Notes under the pieces: model-generated | The model's database searches: none | Told to the model about the DNA's origin: nothing | The model's input: the letters and a program-made list of their open reading frames with translations, nothing else | Shown here: positions 10,528-20,681 of the stretch, piece after piece | Numbering within the stretch: the first letter of the stretch is position 1 | Layout: every line of letters starts with the position of its first letter | Program-made: the position numbers and the translations under genes | NCBI GenBank assembly: GCA_006503475.1 | Contig: RSEH01000053.1 | Location: 1 to 64,000, forward strand | DNA: 64,000 nt | Reading direction: 5' to 3' | DNA from: Stentor roeselii | Lineage: Eukaryota > Ciliophora > Heterotrichea > Heterotrichida > Stentoridae

Positions 10528-12276
10528 ATGCCAGCCAAACGAAAAATCGACCCAGCCCAGCAGCAGGAACAGTTCGAGCTGTGGAAGGCGAGTGACGAGT
10601 ACAACGAGTGGAACTTCTTGAATGATTCCAGAACTGAAGTGACGACTGAACTTTTGATTGATATTTCTGAGTTTCTGAAAAGATTGCACAGGTTTTTAAC
10701 TGTGATGAAAGTCGCGCATAAGTCGACTTCGTATGAACAGCTGATACTCAAAGTTGCGTTTTTCCCCAAACCGGAAAACACGAATGAGATGAAAATGAAC
10801 GTGGATAACAAGATCTTCGAATTTTCTAAAGCAGCTTATGATGCAGGTCACGAGGTGTTGACGTCTTTTGTGCAGATCACCAACTCACTGGTGGAAATCA
10901 CTAAAATCACTGCTGAGGAGTACATGGCCACCAAAAAAGAAATGACTAAAAAACTTGCGTCATTTGAAAAGGCGTACATGGCGTTTATCAAGAAAGGCTA
11001 CGACACGCTTTTGGCTGTTTTGAACACAATTCTTAGTCCTTTGAACCTTGCCCTGGAAGCGAACATGAACTGGTACTATGTCCAGTACAGAGCTCATGAT
11101 AAACGCAAGTGGTTCAAAGACCCTGCCCCTGACTTCCGCATCAAGGCCGTTAAACAGAGATTCGCGGATACCATGACTGACCTGATCGCTCTGCTCAAAG
11201 ACACGGGCGCCATTCACCACGTTCCGAACGTGATGAAGTCTCTTTCAAGACTCGAAGTCGACACCAGCACTCACGACGCTTTGAAGTTTTTTGTAAGTCC
11301 TGTCAAAAAAGCTTGGTTCGAACTGAAAAAAGTCATGAAAGAAACTTTCAGAAAGGGAGCAGTTCTCATGAGGTTCCCGATCAAAGAAAACGTTGAAGTC
11401 GTCGAAGCCGTCAAACATTTGCTTGACGTCGAACTCAAGGCTGACCTTTTACTGGGAGACCCGCTGAAGAAAGACCAGCTTGAATTTTTATATGATGTCT
11501 TAAATCACATCCTTCGCTCACCTTTTCATGATCGGCTGAAATCGGAAAACAAGGACTCGAATGACGTGATTAAAACTGACATCATTCCACAACTCGCCAC
11601 TTTTAAAGCGCTTCAACAGATGTACCAGGTGAAGGAAGACATTGACTTCAAACGAAGAGAACTGGAAGAGGTGGGACTTGAGCTGGTTCCCTTGAAACCT
11701 GACACTTCGATAAGTTTCTCAATGGACAAAGAAGTCAGGTATGAAGGGATTAAAAGGATGTGGATCTGGGAAAGCTATATCAGGGACTCAGATAAACCTG
11801 AATGGGAACAAGCCAGTGAAGCAGTCAGCAAAATCAACCTGATGGTTCAAGAAGACATTGCTGACTTTTTAATCGCTCGTCACTTGAAAATCCGAGGAGA
11901 CCACAAACAAGACGATGTCCGTCCTCCTTACGTCTGGAACCATTACCTCCTCCACAACAGGTACGTCGAAAAAGCCAAACCTTTGCCAGACAAAAACGAA
12001 ATCATTGAAGAAAAAAAAGTCCCTCCGAAGTTCAGACAGTTCGCTAACCCGAAAGACAGTTATCGAGACGGCAGGGTCGAGGCTGTCATTGAAAAGATTG
12101 AAACTCTTTCTTTCGGACTTAAAAGTCACGCTTCTCATGTTTGGCAGCTGCTTGTTGATAACTTGATCGAAGCCATCAAACATGATAAACCTGACAGCGG
12201 CAAGGAAGACATCAGCTCTGAAGAGGAAGAAGCCAAGGACAACGAAGAAAATAAAGAAATGCAGGGAAATGATTAG
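10528..12276 (+). CDS. Large conserved-looking protein of unknown function
   Basis: 582 residues, hydrophilic and mostly predicted alpha-helical, with an acidic C-terminal tail (SSEEEEAKDNEENKE). I recognise no catalytic motif, transmembrane segment or signal peptide. The N-terminus MPAKRKIDPAQQQ is basic and could hold a nuclear signal (KRK). Codon use is well adapted and relatively GC-rich, like the preceding SANT gene, which suggests a real and well-expressed gene. It lies between a SANT protein and a JmjC oxygenase on the same strand, 45 bases after the first and 8 bases before the second. A chromatin role is only a guess from these neighbours. Confidence 0.85.
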   Translation: MPAKRKIDPAQQQEQFELWKASDEYNEWNFLNDSRTEVTTELLIDISEFLKRLHRFLTVMKVAHKSTSYEQLILKVAFFPKPENTNEMKMNVDNKIFEFSKAAYDAGHEVLTSFVQITNSLVEITKITAEEYMATKKEMTKKLASFEKAYMAFIKKGYDTLLAVLNTILSPLNLALEANMNWYYVQYRAHDKRKWFKDPAPDFRIKAVKQRFADTMTDLIALLKDTGAIHHVPNVMKSLSRLEVDTSTHDALKFFVSPVKKAWFELKKVMKETFRKGAVLMRFPIKENVEVVEAVKHLLDVELKADLLLGDPLKKDQLEFLYDVLNHILRSPFHDRLKSENKDSNDVIKTDIIPQLATFKALQQMYQVKEDIDFKRRELEEVGLELVPLKPDTSISFSMDKEVRYEGIKRMWIWESYIRDSDKPEWEQASEAVSKINLMVQEDIADFLIARHLKIRGDHKQDDVRPPYVWNHYLLHNRYVEKAKPLPDKNEIIEEKKVPPKFRQFANPKDSYRDGRVEAVIEKIETLSFGLKSHASHVWQLLVDNLIEAIKHDKPDSGKEDISSEEEEAKDNEENKEMQGND

Positions 12277-12284
12277 ATAATTTT

Positions 12285-13283
12285 ATGGAAAGTAATGATG
12301 TTTCGAAGGTCAAACTCTTGCAAAGACCTGGAATTGAAAAATGGAATCAGCTTCGACTTGCTGAGTCTAATGTTTGGGATTTGTTTTGGAATTGCTCTGA
12401 AAATGTTGAAAGGAGACTTGCACGATTTTTTTCGGTTGAAGAGTTTCGCATGGCTTTTGAAAATGCTAATCGGCCAGTTGTTGTTAAAGATGCTGTGGGT
12501 CATTGGAAGGCCTTTGAATTAATGTCGTTTTCTGTGAGATTCATTTAGTATCTTGCTAAAAATTTCGAGAATGCTGAAATGAAATGTGGACAAACTCCGG
12601 ATGGGAGTAGTTGCTTTTTAGATATGAAAACATTTGTTGAGTATTTGTTTGAACAATCTGATGATTTTCCTTTGTATGTTTTTGATGATGGGTTCGATAA
12701 GACTTGTAGTGAATTGCTTCAACTTTTTAGTGTGCCTGAGTATTTTCCTGAGGATCTTTTTTCAGGTGTTCGGGGAAGGCCTCCTCACAGATGGTTGCTT
12801 ATAGGTCCAAAGAGATCAGGCAGTCAACTCCATCAAGACCCTTTGGGTACTTCTGCTTGGAACGTTTCAATCGTTGGGTACAAACTCTGGGCTTTATTTC
12901 CTCCTGACCTTCCAAAGCATATAGTTAAAGGCTTTCATCTAACCAAAAACCGAAATCCTGACAGCCAGGAGCCTTTTTTTTACTTTCATGAAACCTTGAA
13001 GCGAATCGAGAAAAAGTTTTCAATAAAGCCAACAATTTTCATTCAAAAACCAGGAGAGCTAGTTTTCGTTCCTAGTAAATGGTGGCATGTAGTGCTAAAC
13101 CTGACAGATACCATCGCAATAACTCAGAATTTCGTAAGTCGATGCAACTTTGACTCAGTTTGGAGAATGACGAGAAGACAAAGAAAAAAGTTTTTTGAAA
13201 GATGGAAAGAAAAACTAAAGAAAAGTTTTCCAGATCTTCTTGAACGAGGGTTGAGACTAGATGTTTTAGATGATTATAAATAG
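12285..13283 (+). CDS. JMJD6-like JmjC-domain oxygenase
   Basis: Two exons, 12285-12533 and 12549-13283, join over a 15-nt intron to give 327 residues. The block GPKRSGSQLHQDPLGTSAWN is nearly the JMJD6 active-site signature. It supplies His178 and Asp180 for Fe(II), followed by Lys195 in YKLW for 2-oxoglutarate and His263 in KWWHVV as the third metal ligand. JMJD6-family enzymes hydroxylate lysines or are proposed to act on arginines of splicing factors and histones, usually in the nucleus. The N-terminal RPVVVKDAVGHW matches the entry strand of the double-stranded beta-helix fold. The C-terminal basic helix (MTRRQRKKFFERW) resembles the family's nuclear or RNA-contact region. All catalytic residues are present, so activity is expected. 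Family assignment is strong; the substrate is unknown. Confidence 0.9.
12534..12548 (+). other. 15-nt intron of the JmjC gene
   Basis: GTGAGATTCATTTAG splits the gene in phase 0 and contains the only stop (TAG) between two halves of one JmjC domain. A at position 10 is the probable branch point. Confidence 0.9.
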
Positions 13284-13366
13284 TGAATAATTTATTATTA
13301 AATTGGTATAAGTTGAATTATATTCGTTTAATAATTTTAAACTTTTATTGTGTGAAAAATATTACC

Positions 13367-13984
13367 TTATGGATAGTAGCTACTTAGCATAGGGCTGAAG
13401 TGGTTTCGCTTTAGTCTGCCAACACTGTGAGACACGTGATCAGGACTGCCGAGTCGATGTCTGTTAGGAATTTCCACTTTCAGCGTGTAAAGTTGAGGAG
13501 AAAGCAAGTAATACTTATCCTCATCTTTAAGATACTTCATCAAAACATCTAATTTCATACAAAATTCACGATAAGTGATGCCATTTGGGATCTTTGCAAG
13601 ATCTTGTATCACTGGAAGAAGAATTTGTTCTAGTTTCATGTCGATTCTTCCAATTAAAACACGTGAAAAAATCAATTTTCCTCTTGAATTCGGATTCAGA
13701 AGTTTAAAAATAAGTGAAAATCTGTAAAGTTTCACCTTATTTAACTCAGTTTTCACTTTTTTTGGACTAGAAGATCGATGATTTATTGATTTTTGATAAG
13801 TCTCGGCTAGATCGCTGAGTTTTAAAGGCTGACTTGATCGAAGATTGATGTATTCAGAAGATTTTAAAAAGGAAGACTTTGACTTAAGTGGAGAACTTTC
13901 GATTGACCTTGAAATTTCTATTGTATCAGGACTCATATGTTCAGCCCTAGTTGGTTTGATTGGGGTTTTAGAGTGTTGCCTCAT
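13367..13984 (-). CDS. Hypothetical Ser-rich protein, weakly EF-hand-like
   Basis: 205 residues. The N-terminal half is rich in Ser, Lys and Pro and likely disordered (phosphorylatable SP/SPKK motifs). The second half is more ordered, with FSLIFKLLNPNSRGKLIFSR followed by GITYREFCMKLDVL, which has the helix-loop-helix rhythm of a paired EF-hand, but the loops lack the acidic ligands needed to bind calcium. It converges on the JmjC gene (83 bases between stops). The ATG at 13984 is first in frame. Function unknown. Confidence 0.75.
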   Translation of the reverse strand: MRQHSKTPIKPTRAEHMSPDTIEISRSIESSPLKSKSSFLKSSEYINLRSSQPLKLSDLAETYQKSINHRSSSPKKVKTELNKVKLYRFSLIFKLLNPNSRGKLIFSRVLIGRIDMKLEQILLPVIQDLAKIPNGITYREFCMKLDVLMKYLKDEDKYYLLSPQLYTLKVEIPNRHRLGSPDHVSHSVGRLKRNHFSPMLSSYYP

Positions 13985-14105
13985 TTAGAGGAATTATTTG
14001 ATTACTCTATTTACTCATATAAAAGAAATATCATCAAACATCATTTTCACCATCATAATCAATATATCCTTCATCAGCCTAAATTTCCCTATTTATATTC
14101 TTAGT

Positions 14106-16910
14106 CTACTTCATTTTGTGAACTTGCGGCCAGGCAGAGTGAGATAACCGAAATTCCTTTAGTCCCTTGAATACCTTGACATTTCTTTCAATTCTCAACG
14201 CTTCATGCATAGCATTTGAAGCAAGACATATGTCGATTCTCCTAAAACAATCCCTGAACATTTTAAAGTAAAACTGAATAAAATTTTCCTTAGTCACCTC
14301 TTTGAACTTTTCCTTGACCAGCTGCTTCCTGTTGAAGACCAAAGCAGCAGAGTCGATTTCATGTCGATATCTTTGAAACTCTTCATAAAGCGATAAATCT
14401 TTTTTAAAAGAAGTTTCTAAAGTGCTTTTTTTTAGTTTTTTGAATTTTTTATCAGAGATATTTTGAACACTTTCCAATGAACATCTTAAAAACTCCTGAA
14501 TTTTAGCAAAAACTATTTCTGGAGAATGAGTTGAGCTTTGTATCATGAAAATGAAGTGAAAAACTCCCCTCATCTTATGAGAGTAAGAGTTCACAATATA
14601 CCCTAACTGCTCTTTAGTTCTGAGTTCATCAAAAAAAGGCTCTTCTAAATAGTTTTCAACTAAACTAACAAGACACTCGTCTTCAATCGACTCAGGTCCG
14701 ATTTGATACAAGCTGACCATCACTGAGTTCGAGTTGCTGGTGTCGGTCAAGGGAAGAATGAAAAGTTCTGGACTATTTTTAGGAATTTTCGTGATTTTCA
14801 ATCGAAGAAAGTCATTTTTATCAAAACATCCAGACCTTCCAGATAAGAACTGATCAGTGCAACTCACAGCAAGTTCCAAAGCTGATTCTTTTCTAATGTT
14901 TCCCATTAAAAACCACTGGAAATAGCAATGATTTAACCACTTAAGAGAAAACCAAATCACGTCCTTCAAGTCGATTTCATTTAAAGCTCTTAATTTTTCT
15001 AGCTGAGTGAAATACCCTCCCTGTAGATTAAGCTCATAAATGACTCTTTGCACCTGAACAGTCGGTTTTGAAAAGTAACAATTTGCAATGCTAGTCATTA
15101 ATTCATTTTTCAAATCATCGAAAAGTGACTGACCTTCACTACTCGGCTTGAAATTCGAGATTTTTTCAAGTAAAAACCTCAGAAAATTCGGGTATTTTTG
15201 ACTGAAACCGTTCAAACTGACCCTGACTCCATGATTATCAACTTCAAAATCATGCTTCAAGCCTGCTAGATCAGCCAAGTAAGTCTCTTCTCTCAATTTT
15301 TCATTCAAAAGCTTTTCCCACATTTTAGCGCACATGAACATGCAAGGATTATGACTGAAATCAGCAGAAGTGCAAAAAATGACGAGTTGTCCATAAACCT
15401 TATCAATTTCGAACTTGGAGTCTTGTTTAAAGTAAACTTCCAGTCTTTCATTCTTTAAAAGAACTTCAGGGTACTTCGAGGTTCCAAGTTCCAAAGTTTC
15501 AAAAGTGTCAGGAATGTAAGAATTGATATCTGGCAGGTGAAAGGGAAGACTTTTCGGCTTCAAGATTTTATTTTTCAAGTTTTCAGGAATTTCTTCATAA
15601 GAAAAATAAGTCCCGAAGTACGGTTCTTGAGTCATCAGTTCTTTATTCCAAGTCTTACTAACAAGGAAAAGTTGTAAGTTGTCAAAATTGAGCAAGTTTG
15701 TGATCTCTGCGACGATTTCCGCATCGAAACTTGTGTAAAGTTCAGGTGCAGTGAGTATCTTGCTTACGGGGTACTTAGCCATGCGACTGCTGAGTTTCGA
15801 GCAGAAGCCATAAGGATCTTTTTTATTCCTAAATAAAAACTGTGCCCAGGCAACCCTCTGTAGTTCTTCAAAAACATAATTTTTCGGTCCATTTGTCTTC
15901 AGCATGTCCAAATACGCGAAAACAGCTTCAACAACTTCTTCAACCATTTGAAAGCCCTTATCAGTGAGTTTGACTTCAACAGTAAAAAAGCCACAAAACG
16001 AAAAGTCATCATTAAAAGAACTGCAAAGTTCTTCAGCCAGGTTCAAACTTTTAAGATAAGACAAAATGCTTCCTTTCCCCTCATGGCCCAGAAGGTGTCC
16101 CAAGTACCCTTCTGGTTTGGTCTCGAAGTACTCCCTGCAAGACGGGAGGTTCCAAACAAGGCGAAGCGATTTGTTATCTTTAACTGGCACCAGTTTAGTA
16201 ATTCCTGGTTTTTTCTTCATTCTTCTCAAAAACTGCTTAAAATCATTATCCTTTGAAGGGATACCCGCGAAGACCTGAGCCATTTTTTCGAGTTCTTCCA
16301 AGTCTTCAGCGCCGTAAACCACAAGTGACATGTCTTTTGCCGAGTAAAGACTCGAGTAAAACTCAATAATCTTCGACCTGATCTCTGGAATGGTTAAAGT
16401 CGAAGAGTTTCCCAAAGAAAAGTGGTCGATCGGGTGTTCAAAGTAAGAATAAAGAACTTGCTGCATCCTCCACAGGTCATCCAGAAGGTTTTTGTGGAAC
16501 TCAGAGTCAATTGCCTTGAGTTCTCTTTGCAAAGAGGACTCATTGAACAGCGGGGCAATGAAAAACTGCGCAAACATATCAAGACCAGTCGAAAACTGAT
16601 CTGAACTGACTTTAAAGTAAAAGTTTGTATCTTCGTGATCTGTAAAAGCATTCGACTCTCCCGCGTTTTCACTTAGAAAGTTAGAGAACTCGTTTTCTTC
16701 AGGGAACTTCTCAGTGCCCATGAAAAGCATGTGCTCGAGGTAATGAGCCAGTCCTGGAATCGTTTCAAATACAGAACCGACGTGAACGTTGATGGAAGCC
16801 GCAGACGTTTCAGTGTCAGGGTCAGAGATCAACACGCACTTCAAAGAGTTGCTCAAGACAATCGCTTTGTACTCACGAAGGTCTTTAGGACTTTTCTCAA
16901 TCGAAGCCAT
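14106..16910 (-). CDS. Insulin-degrading-enzyme-like M16A metalloprotease
   Basis: 934 residues, close to the usual M16A length of about 1000. The inverted zinc motif HYLEH (His56, Glu59, His60) is followed by GTEKFP and, 77 residues on, Glu137 in the IDSE context, the same spacing as the third zinc ligand of human insulysin. N-terminal text around YLEHMLFMGTEKFPEENEF is the classic family signature. A second inactive domain and the C-terminal REQLGY-like element (KEQLGYIVNS) are also visible. Such enzymes degrade small peptides inside a closed clam-shell chamber, normally in cytosol or peroxisomes. There is no signal peptide and no C-terminal SKL-type signal. The gene appears intronless, although an in-frame 15-nt intron without a stop could hide. 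Active-site residues are complete. Confidence 0.95.
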   Translation of the reverse strand: MASIEKSPKDLREYKAIVLSNSLKCVLISDPDTETSAASINVHVGSVFETIPGLAHYLEHMLFMGTEKFPEENEFSNFLSENAGESNAFTDHEDTNFYFKVSSDQFSTGLDMFAQFFIAPLFNESSLQRELKAIDSEFHKNLLDDLWRMQQVLYSYFEHPIDHFSLGNSSTLTIPEIRSKIIEFYSSLYSAKDMSLVVYGAEDLEELEKMAQVFAGIPSKDNDFKQFLRRMKKKPGITKLVPVKDNKSLRLVWNLPSCREYFETKPEGYLGHLLGHEGKGSILSYLKSLNLAEELCSSFNDDFSFCGFFTVEVKLTDKGFQMVEEVVEAVFAYLDMLKTNGPKNYVFEELQRVAWAQFLFRNKKDPYGFCSKLSSRMAKYPVSKILTAPELYTSFDAEIVAEITNLLNFDNLQLFLVSKTWNKELMTQEPYFGTYFSYEEIPENLKNKILKPKSLPFHLPDINSYIPDTFETLELGTSKYPEVLLKNERLEVYFKQDSKFEIDKVYGQLVIFCTSADFSHNPCMFMCAKMWEKLLNEKLREETYLADLAGLKHDFEVDNHGVRVSLNGFSQKYPNFLRFLLEKISNFKPSSEGQSLFDDLKNELMTSIANCYFSKPTVQVQRVIYELNLQGGYFTQLEKLRALNEIDLKDVIWFSLKWLNHCYFQWFLMGNIRKESALELAVSCTDQFLSGRSGCFDKNDFLRLKITKIPKNSPELFILPLTDTSNSNSVMVSLYQIGPESIEDECLVSLVENYLEEPFFDELRTKEQLGYIVNSYSHKMRGVFHFIFMIQSSTHSPEIVFAKIQEFLRCSLESVQNISDKKFKKLKKSTLETSFKKDLSLYEEFQRYRHEIDSAALVFNRKQLVKEKFKEVTKENFIQFYFKMFRDCFRRIDICLASNAMHEALRIERNVKVFKGLKEFRLSHSAWPQVHKMK

Positions 16911-16984
16911 TTACTTAGACGAGGACAGTTTATTCAAAACCGATTAAAACAAGCAATTTTTAATCAATCCTTATTACATTCCAA

Positions 16985-17407
16985 TTATTCAACTACCATA
17001 TTAGCGCCTATCGTTGAAAATATTGGCAGAAGTACTTCCTTCGGTGAAGAAATCAAAGGAAGGTCCACCTTTTCTTCAATGATCTCTTCTCGTGCTTCTT
17101 CTTTTTTCAGGAGTTTCAGAAGATCTGTCAGTTTGGGCCAGCGCAGTTCATTTTTTTGGATGTGAGACTTTTTGTGCAGTGAAAGTTGACTCGCGTATTT
17201 GAAGGTCTTTTTGCAGGTCGTGCAGGAATAAACCCTTTCGCCTGAGTGCCGGTATCCGTGCTCTGTCAGGCAATGTTTAGATGAAAAGAATCTAGAACAC
17301 ACATGGCACTTGAACTTTTTTGAGTTTGGGAGCCCTTGAGCGCTGGCTTCTGGCTCAAAAAGCAAATCTGACGGGAGAGTCGCATTTAGTTTTTGAATAT
17401 TTTTCAT
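16985..17407 (-). CDS. Two-finger C2H2 zinc-finger protein
   Basis: 140 residues with two adjacent C2H2 fingers: C-x2-C-x12-H-x4-H (CHVCSRFFSSKHCLTEHGYRH without its linker) and then CTTCKKTFKYASQLSLHKKSH, joined by the canonical SGERVY-type linker. A C-terminal basic and acidic helical stretch follows. Two linked fingers favour sequence-specific DNA or RNA binding. The start is ATG 17407. It lies 74 bases upstream of the M16 protease start, both on the minus strand. Confidence 0.85.
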   Translation of the reverse strand: MKNIQKLNATLPSDLLFEPEASAQGLPNSKKFKCHVCSRFFSSKHCLTEHGYRHSGERVYSCTTCKKTFKYASQLSLHKKSHIQKNELRWPKLTDLLKLLKKEEAREEIIEEKVDLPLISSPKEVLLPIFSTIGANMVVE

Positions 17408-18783
17408 TTTATATTAGGCATGTAACGCAGTGGTCGAATTTTATGGAACATCAATTATTTATACCGAAAATGTACTATTTTATTACCTTTTAGATGGTTT
17501 TTTAGGTTTCTTATGTTTTCTTCAATTTGAAGTGATGAAAATCACTGGATAAAGAGATTTTTGAAATTTTTCGATAATCTTGAAACCTATTTCTAAGGAC
17601 TACTTATTGTGGAATTTGGGAATTTAGAACGCGCTCTGAGCTTTAATGTGGTTAGAGAGGAAGGGAAAATTTTGGGTCTTCGGCTCTGAATTAGAAGGTT
17701 TGTAAGGTTTAAGTTTTTTTGATGTTAGATTAAAAATGTGAGGCTCTGAAAGAATTTTTTAACATTGAAGCTTTTAGTTTAAACATACATGAAAAGGATT
17801 GGGTTGGTGTGGGTTTGAGACTATTTAAACCTCTGGAACTTATCCATGACGTGGAAATTTTGAACATATTGAAATCTGTGAAATTGTATAACATAGTAAT
17901 TTTGATTAAATAATTATAAAATGAATTTACTAACATAAAATGGAAAAAGGATTATTATGTAATTACGAGCCACCATAGCCTAGTCGGGGCTGAATTGAAT
18001 TCATTTAAGATTTTGAACCTCATAATTAGTTGTCTATCCAATATTATATAATTTAAGTACTGATACTAGGACGAATATTTTGCTCCTCTGACTTCTTTAT
18101 TGATTTATGATTCAATCTTAGATTATAAACATTTAATGCATTGTGTTGAAGTTTCCCTACAAAAGTAAACATATAGTTAAATAGATAGCTTTTTTAAGGT
18201 TAATTCATTAAAATAGTATCTCTGACAATAACTTTTTATGTTTGTTTTAGTTTACTCTAGAGGTACTATTGTAAATCTTTGAAGCAAAACTAGACCGAAA
18301 ATAAATGCATGTGTTTTGTGTACTTTGAGTTTTAAATTTCAATAGTGGAATGCATATAAGATTTTATTTTTAAGATGATTAGAGATTCATTTAATCAAAG
18401 CCCTGTCGAAATATTGACAAGAATAGGAGTAAATAGGATTTTAGATTTGTACAGCCTATGAAAAATGAAAAATTTTATGTTTTGACTATATTTTTGCAGG
18501 AGAAAATGTCTGCAATTAGAATTGTTATCTAGGGTTTAATAGTTTTTATAAATTTTATAAATATTGTGTGAAGAAGCAAGATTTAGCATCTATTATCAGA
18601 ATATAAAACTTTAGATATTTTGAATTACTTTAAAATAAGCTTACATTCTTCTAAACAAATTTTTATTCAGGTATACGATTCAAACAAAATCATTCAAATA
18701 AAAATATTTTAATTGTACCTTAATAACTTTTAAGGCTAGTCCAAAACCCAGACTAAAAATATTACCGTCTAAAATACAGCCAT
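17408..18783. other. 1.4-kb AT-rich intergenic region
   Basis: No intact gene. A possible relic lies at 17603-17917 and is listed separately. The rest, including 17920-18780, is AT-rich with stops in all frames, and I see no tRNA cloverleaf or terminal repeats. Confidence 0.5.
17603..17917 (+). pseudogene. Possible coding relic
   Basis: Two short open blocks on the plus strand read like protein. The first runs from about 17612 and contains GNLERALSFNVVREEGKILG and LRL before a stop. The second contains LKEFFNIEAFSLNIHEKDW, then VGVGLRLFKPLELIHDVEI, ending at a TAA near 17912. The two share a (L/V)GLRL element. No 15-nt intron joins them in frame. I do not recognise the family, and this may be chance in moderately GC-rich sequence. 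Confidence 0.25.
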
Positions 18784-19557
18784 TTATTTAAAGCAATTCC
18801 TATAAGAAGCACAGCTTTTGTCTCTCTTTACTTTCTTTTTAGACTTATTTCTAGTTTTTGACCCGTTCCTTAAAGTAGAAGGGTTCCTGTTTAAATTATT
18901 TTTTTCCAAGTTCTTAAGATTCTCATACTTTTTAGTAACACATTTCAGCTTTTTTTCCAAGTCCTCCACGATTTTTTTATACTTTTTAACTGATTTCTTT
19001 TCGTTTTCCTTATCCAGTTCTTTTCTTTTTGCACTTTTCATTTGTTTATCACTTAACTCATCGCGATTTTCACTATCTCTTGGCATTCTTATCTTTTCAA
19101 AAGAATTTTCACTGTATTTCTTGTTGATTTCCACGTCATAAACAATATCCGAAGCCTTTACAGGTGTAGGAGTCATGTTTCTACTGACATGATTTGATTT
19201 TTCAACACCAAAGTACCTTTCCTTCGTGTTTTGCAGTTTTTTCATCAAAATTTCATTTTCCAGCTGAATTTTTTTCCTTTCAAGTTCAATTGAATGATGA
19301 TTAATCGGCAAATAATCGTTGCCCAAAGCGTTTGTTGTAAAAGACGTGCTGCTCTTCTCGTTCTCTGTCGGGTTGCGAGTGTAAATCGATGAAACTTCAG
19401 TCCTGGAGTCTGGCCTTCTTGGATTGCTGTATCGACAGTAGTTGAATCTGTCCATGAAGGAAGATTTTGTCGTTGTTGGACGAAGTTCCATGCTTTCCAT
19501 CAGCACTTTTCGACTTTTCTCCAGAGTTTCTTGAATTTTTGAAAGCTTGAAATCCAT
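18784..19557 (-). CDS. Coiled-coil protein, unknown function
   Basis: 257 residues. The N-terminal segment MDFKLSKIQETLEKSRKVLM is helical. The middle is Ser/Thr/Asn-rich and probably disordered. Two coiled-coil stretches are evident, about residues 83-100 and 165-225, rich in K, E and L heptads. A very basic tail ends in KKKVKRDKS. Ciliates carry many such cytoskeletal or basal-body coiled-coil proteins, but nothing here identifies one. The ATG at 19557 is first in frame. Confidence 0.75.
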   Translation of the reverse strand: MDFKLSKIQETLEKSRKVLMESMELRPTTTKSSFMDRFNYCRYSNPRRPDSRTEVSSIYTRNPTENEKSSTSFTTNALGNDYLPINHHSIELERKKIQLENEILMKKLQNTKERYFGVEKSNHVSRNMTPTPVKASDIVYDVEINKKYSENSFEKIRMPRDSENRDELSDKQMKSAKRKELDKENEKKSVKKYKKIVEDLEKKLKCVTKKYENLKNLEKNNLNRNPSTLRNGSKTRNKSKKKVKRDKSCASYRNCFK

Positions 19558-19835
19558 CTTGCCGGTTTTCTTTAATTATTAGACTATTGGGAATATAGGG
19601 GTTTAAGTGAAAAGTGAATTTTAGATGTTTTGGGATTGGAGTACTTTTTTATTTATTATGTATTTAAGGGAAAATAGTAATTAAGAGAAGCATTCAGTCT
19701 AAATTATAAGAATTATAGATATTAGGTGACTTTTTATGGAATTTATTAAAATTTCAGTTGACTTTGTTGAAAGTATTTGAATACCCATATCAAACCACCT
19801 TTAAAATAAAACTTAAACCCTTAAACTCAAAACAA

Positions 19836-20633
19836 ATGACTTCTAACATAAAAATGAAAAAGAAATCAAGAACCCACCAGAAAACCTCAGGTCCATCCTC
19901 AAAATCGCACCCTCCTCTAAAAAAAGACTTGGAAAACCCAATGCTCCAAAAGCAAATCCTCCACCTCGAATCTCTAGAAAAATCCTTAACAAGACCCTTA
20001 GAAAAAATCGTAAAATTTTCAACTTTTTCCTTCACCGACTTCCTTCAATTATTAAACAACAACCACGAAGACGAGAAATGTTCGATTTGCCTTTGCGAGT
20101 TTTCTGAATCCGACTCAGAAAACATAATAAAACTCGAGAAATGTTCAGGTCATTATTTCCACAAAGACTGCATCGAGATGTGCCACGAGCGAATCCATTT
20201 GCGCTGTCCAGTTTGCAACACAATATACGGAGTAATGACAGGAGACATGCCGAAAGGATCGATGATCGTCATTCGGTATCCTTCAAGTTTCGCTGTTTGT
20301 GAAGGTTTCGAAAATGATGACGTTTTAGAGATTCAATACGAGTTTAGAAGCTTTATGAAGGACAATGTTTATATTCCTGGCACCCATCGAATTGCGTATT
20401 TGCCTTACAACGAGAAAGGACTTGAAGTGCTCAGACTTCTGGTTCTTGCCTTTGAGCGACGACTCATGTTCACAATCGGAACGAGTGTGACTACAGGAAG
20501 GCAGAACCAGATAATTTGGAATGGAATCCATCATAAAACCAGCTTGTCGGGAGGGTCTTCTCAGTTCGGCTTTCCGGATGATACTTATTTCAACCGGGTG
20601 AAAGAAGAACTAGCTGCGAAGGGAATACTTTAA
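19836..20633 (+). CDS. Deltex-type E3 ubiquitin ligase (RING plus DTC domain)
   Basis: 265 residues from ATG 19836; the open frame extends 26 codons upstream but has no ATG there. A RING finger begins at Cys82 (CSICLCEF) and runs through H-x-F-HKDC to RCPVC near residue 130. It is followed directly by a Deltex C-terminal (DTC) domain with the diagnostic stretches DMPKGSM, PGTHRIAYLPYNEKG, FTIGTSVTTGRQNQIIWNGI and HHKT. In Deltex proteins the RING recruits E2-ubiquitin and the DTC domain binds NAD+/ADP-ribose, allowing ubiquitin to be attached to ADP-ribose or to ADP-ribosylated targets. The His and Glu-type residues expected in the DTC pocket appear preserved in the HHKT region. The N-terminus is short and basic, without the WWE domains of classical Deltex, closer to the DTX3/DTX3L layout. 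It sits 48 bases before an RBR ligase on the same strand. Confidence 0.9.
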   Translation: MTSNIKMKKKSRTHQKTSGPSSKSHPPLKKDLENPMLQKQILHLESLEKSLTRPLEKIVKFSTFSFTDFLQLLNNNHEDEKCSICLCEFSESDSENIIKLEKCSGHYFHKDCIEMCHERIHLRCPVCNTIYGVMTGDMPKGSMIVIRYPSSFAVCEGFENDDVLEIQYEFRSFMKDNVYIPGTHRIAYLPYNEKGLEVLRLLVLAFERRLMFTIGTSVTTGRQNQIIWNGIHHKTSLSGGSSQFGFPDDTYFNRVKEELAAKGIL

Positions 20634-20681
20634 TTACTTGATACTTTTTAATAAAGTTAACACCCTGGTTTCATAGAAATA

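Noticed and set aside
17726-17760. Candidate 15-nt intron GTGAGGCTCTGAAAG joining the two relic blocks at 17603-17917
   Set aside because: Splicing would leave a TAA in the frame that reads the second block, so it does not restore an open frame.
17980-18010. tRNA-like string GCCTAGTCGGGG
   Set aside because: Only a fragment resembling a D-loop; no cloverleaf or acceptor stem can be built around it.
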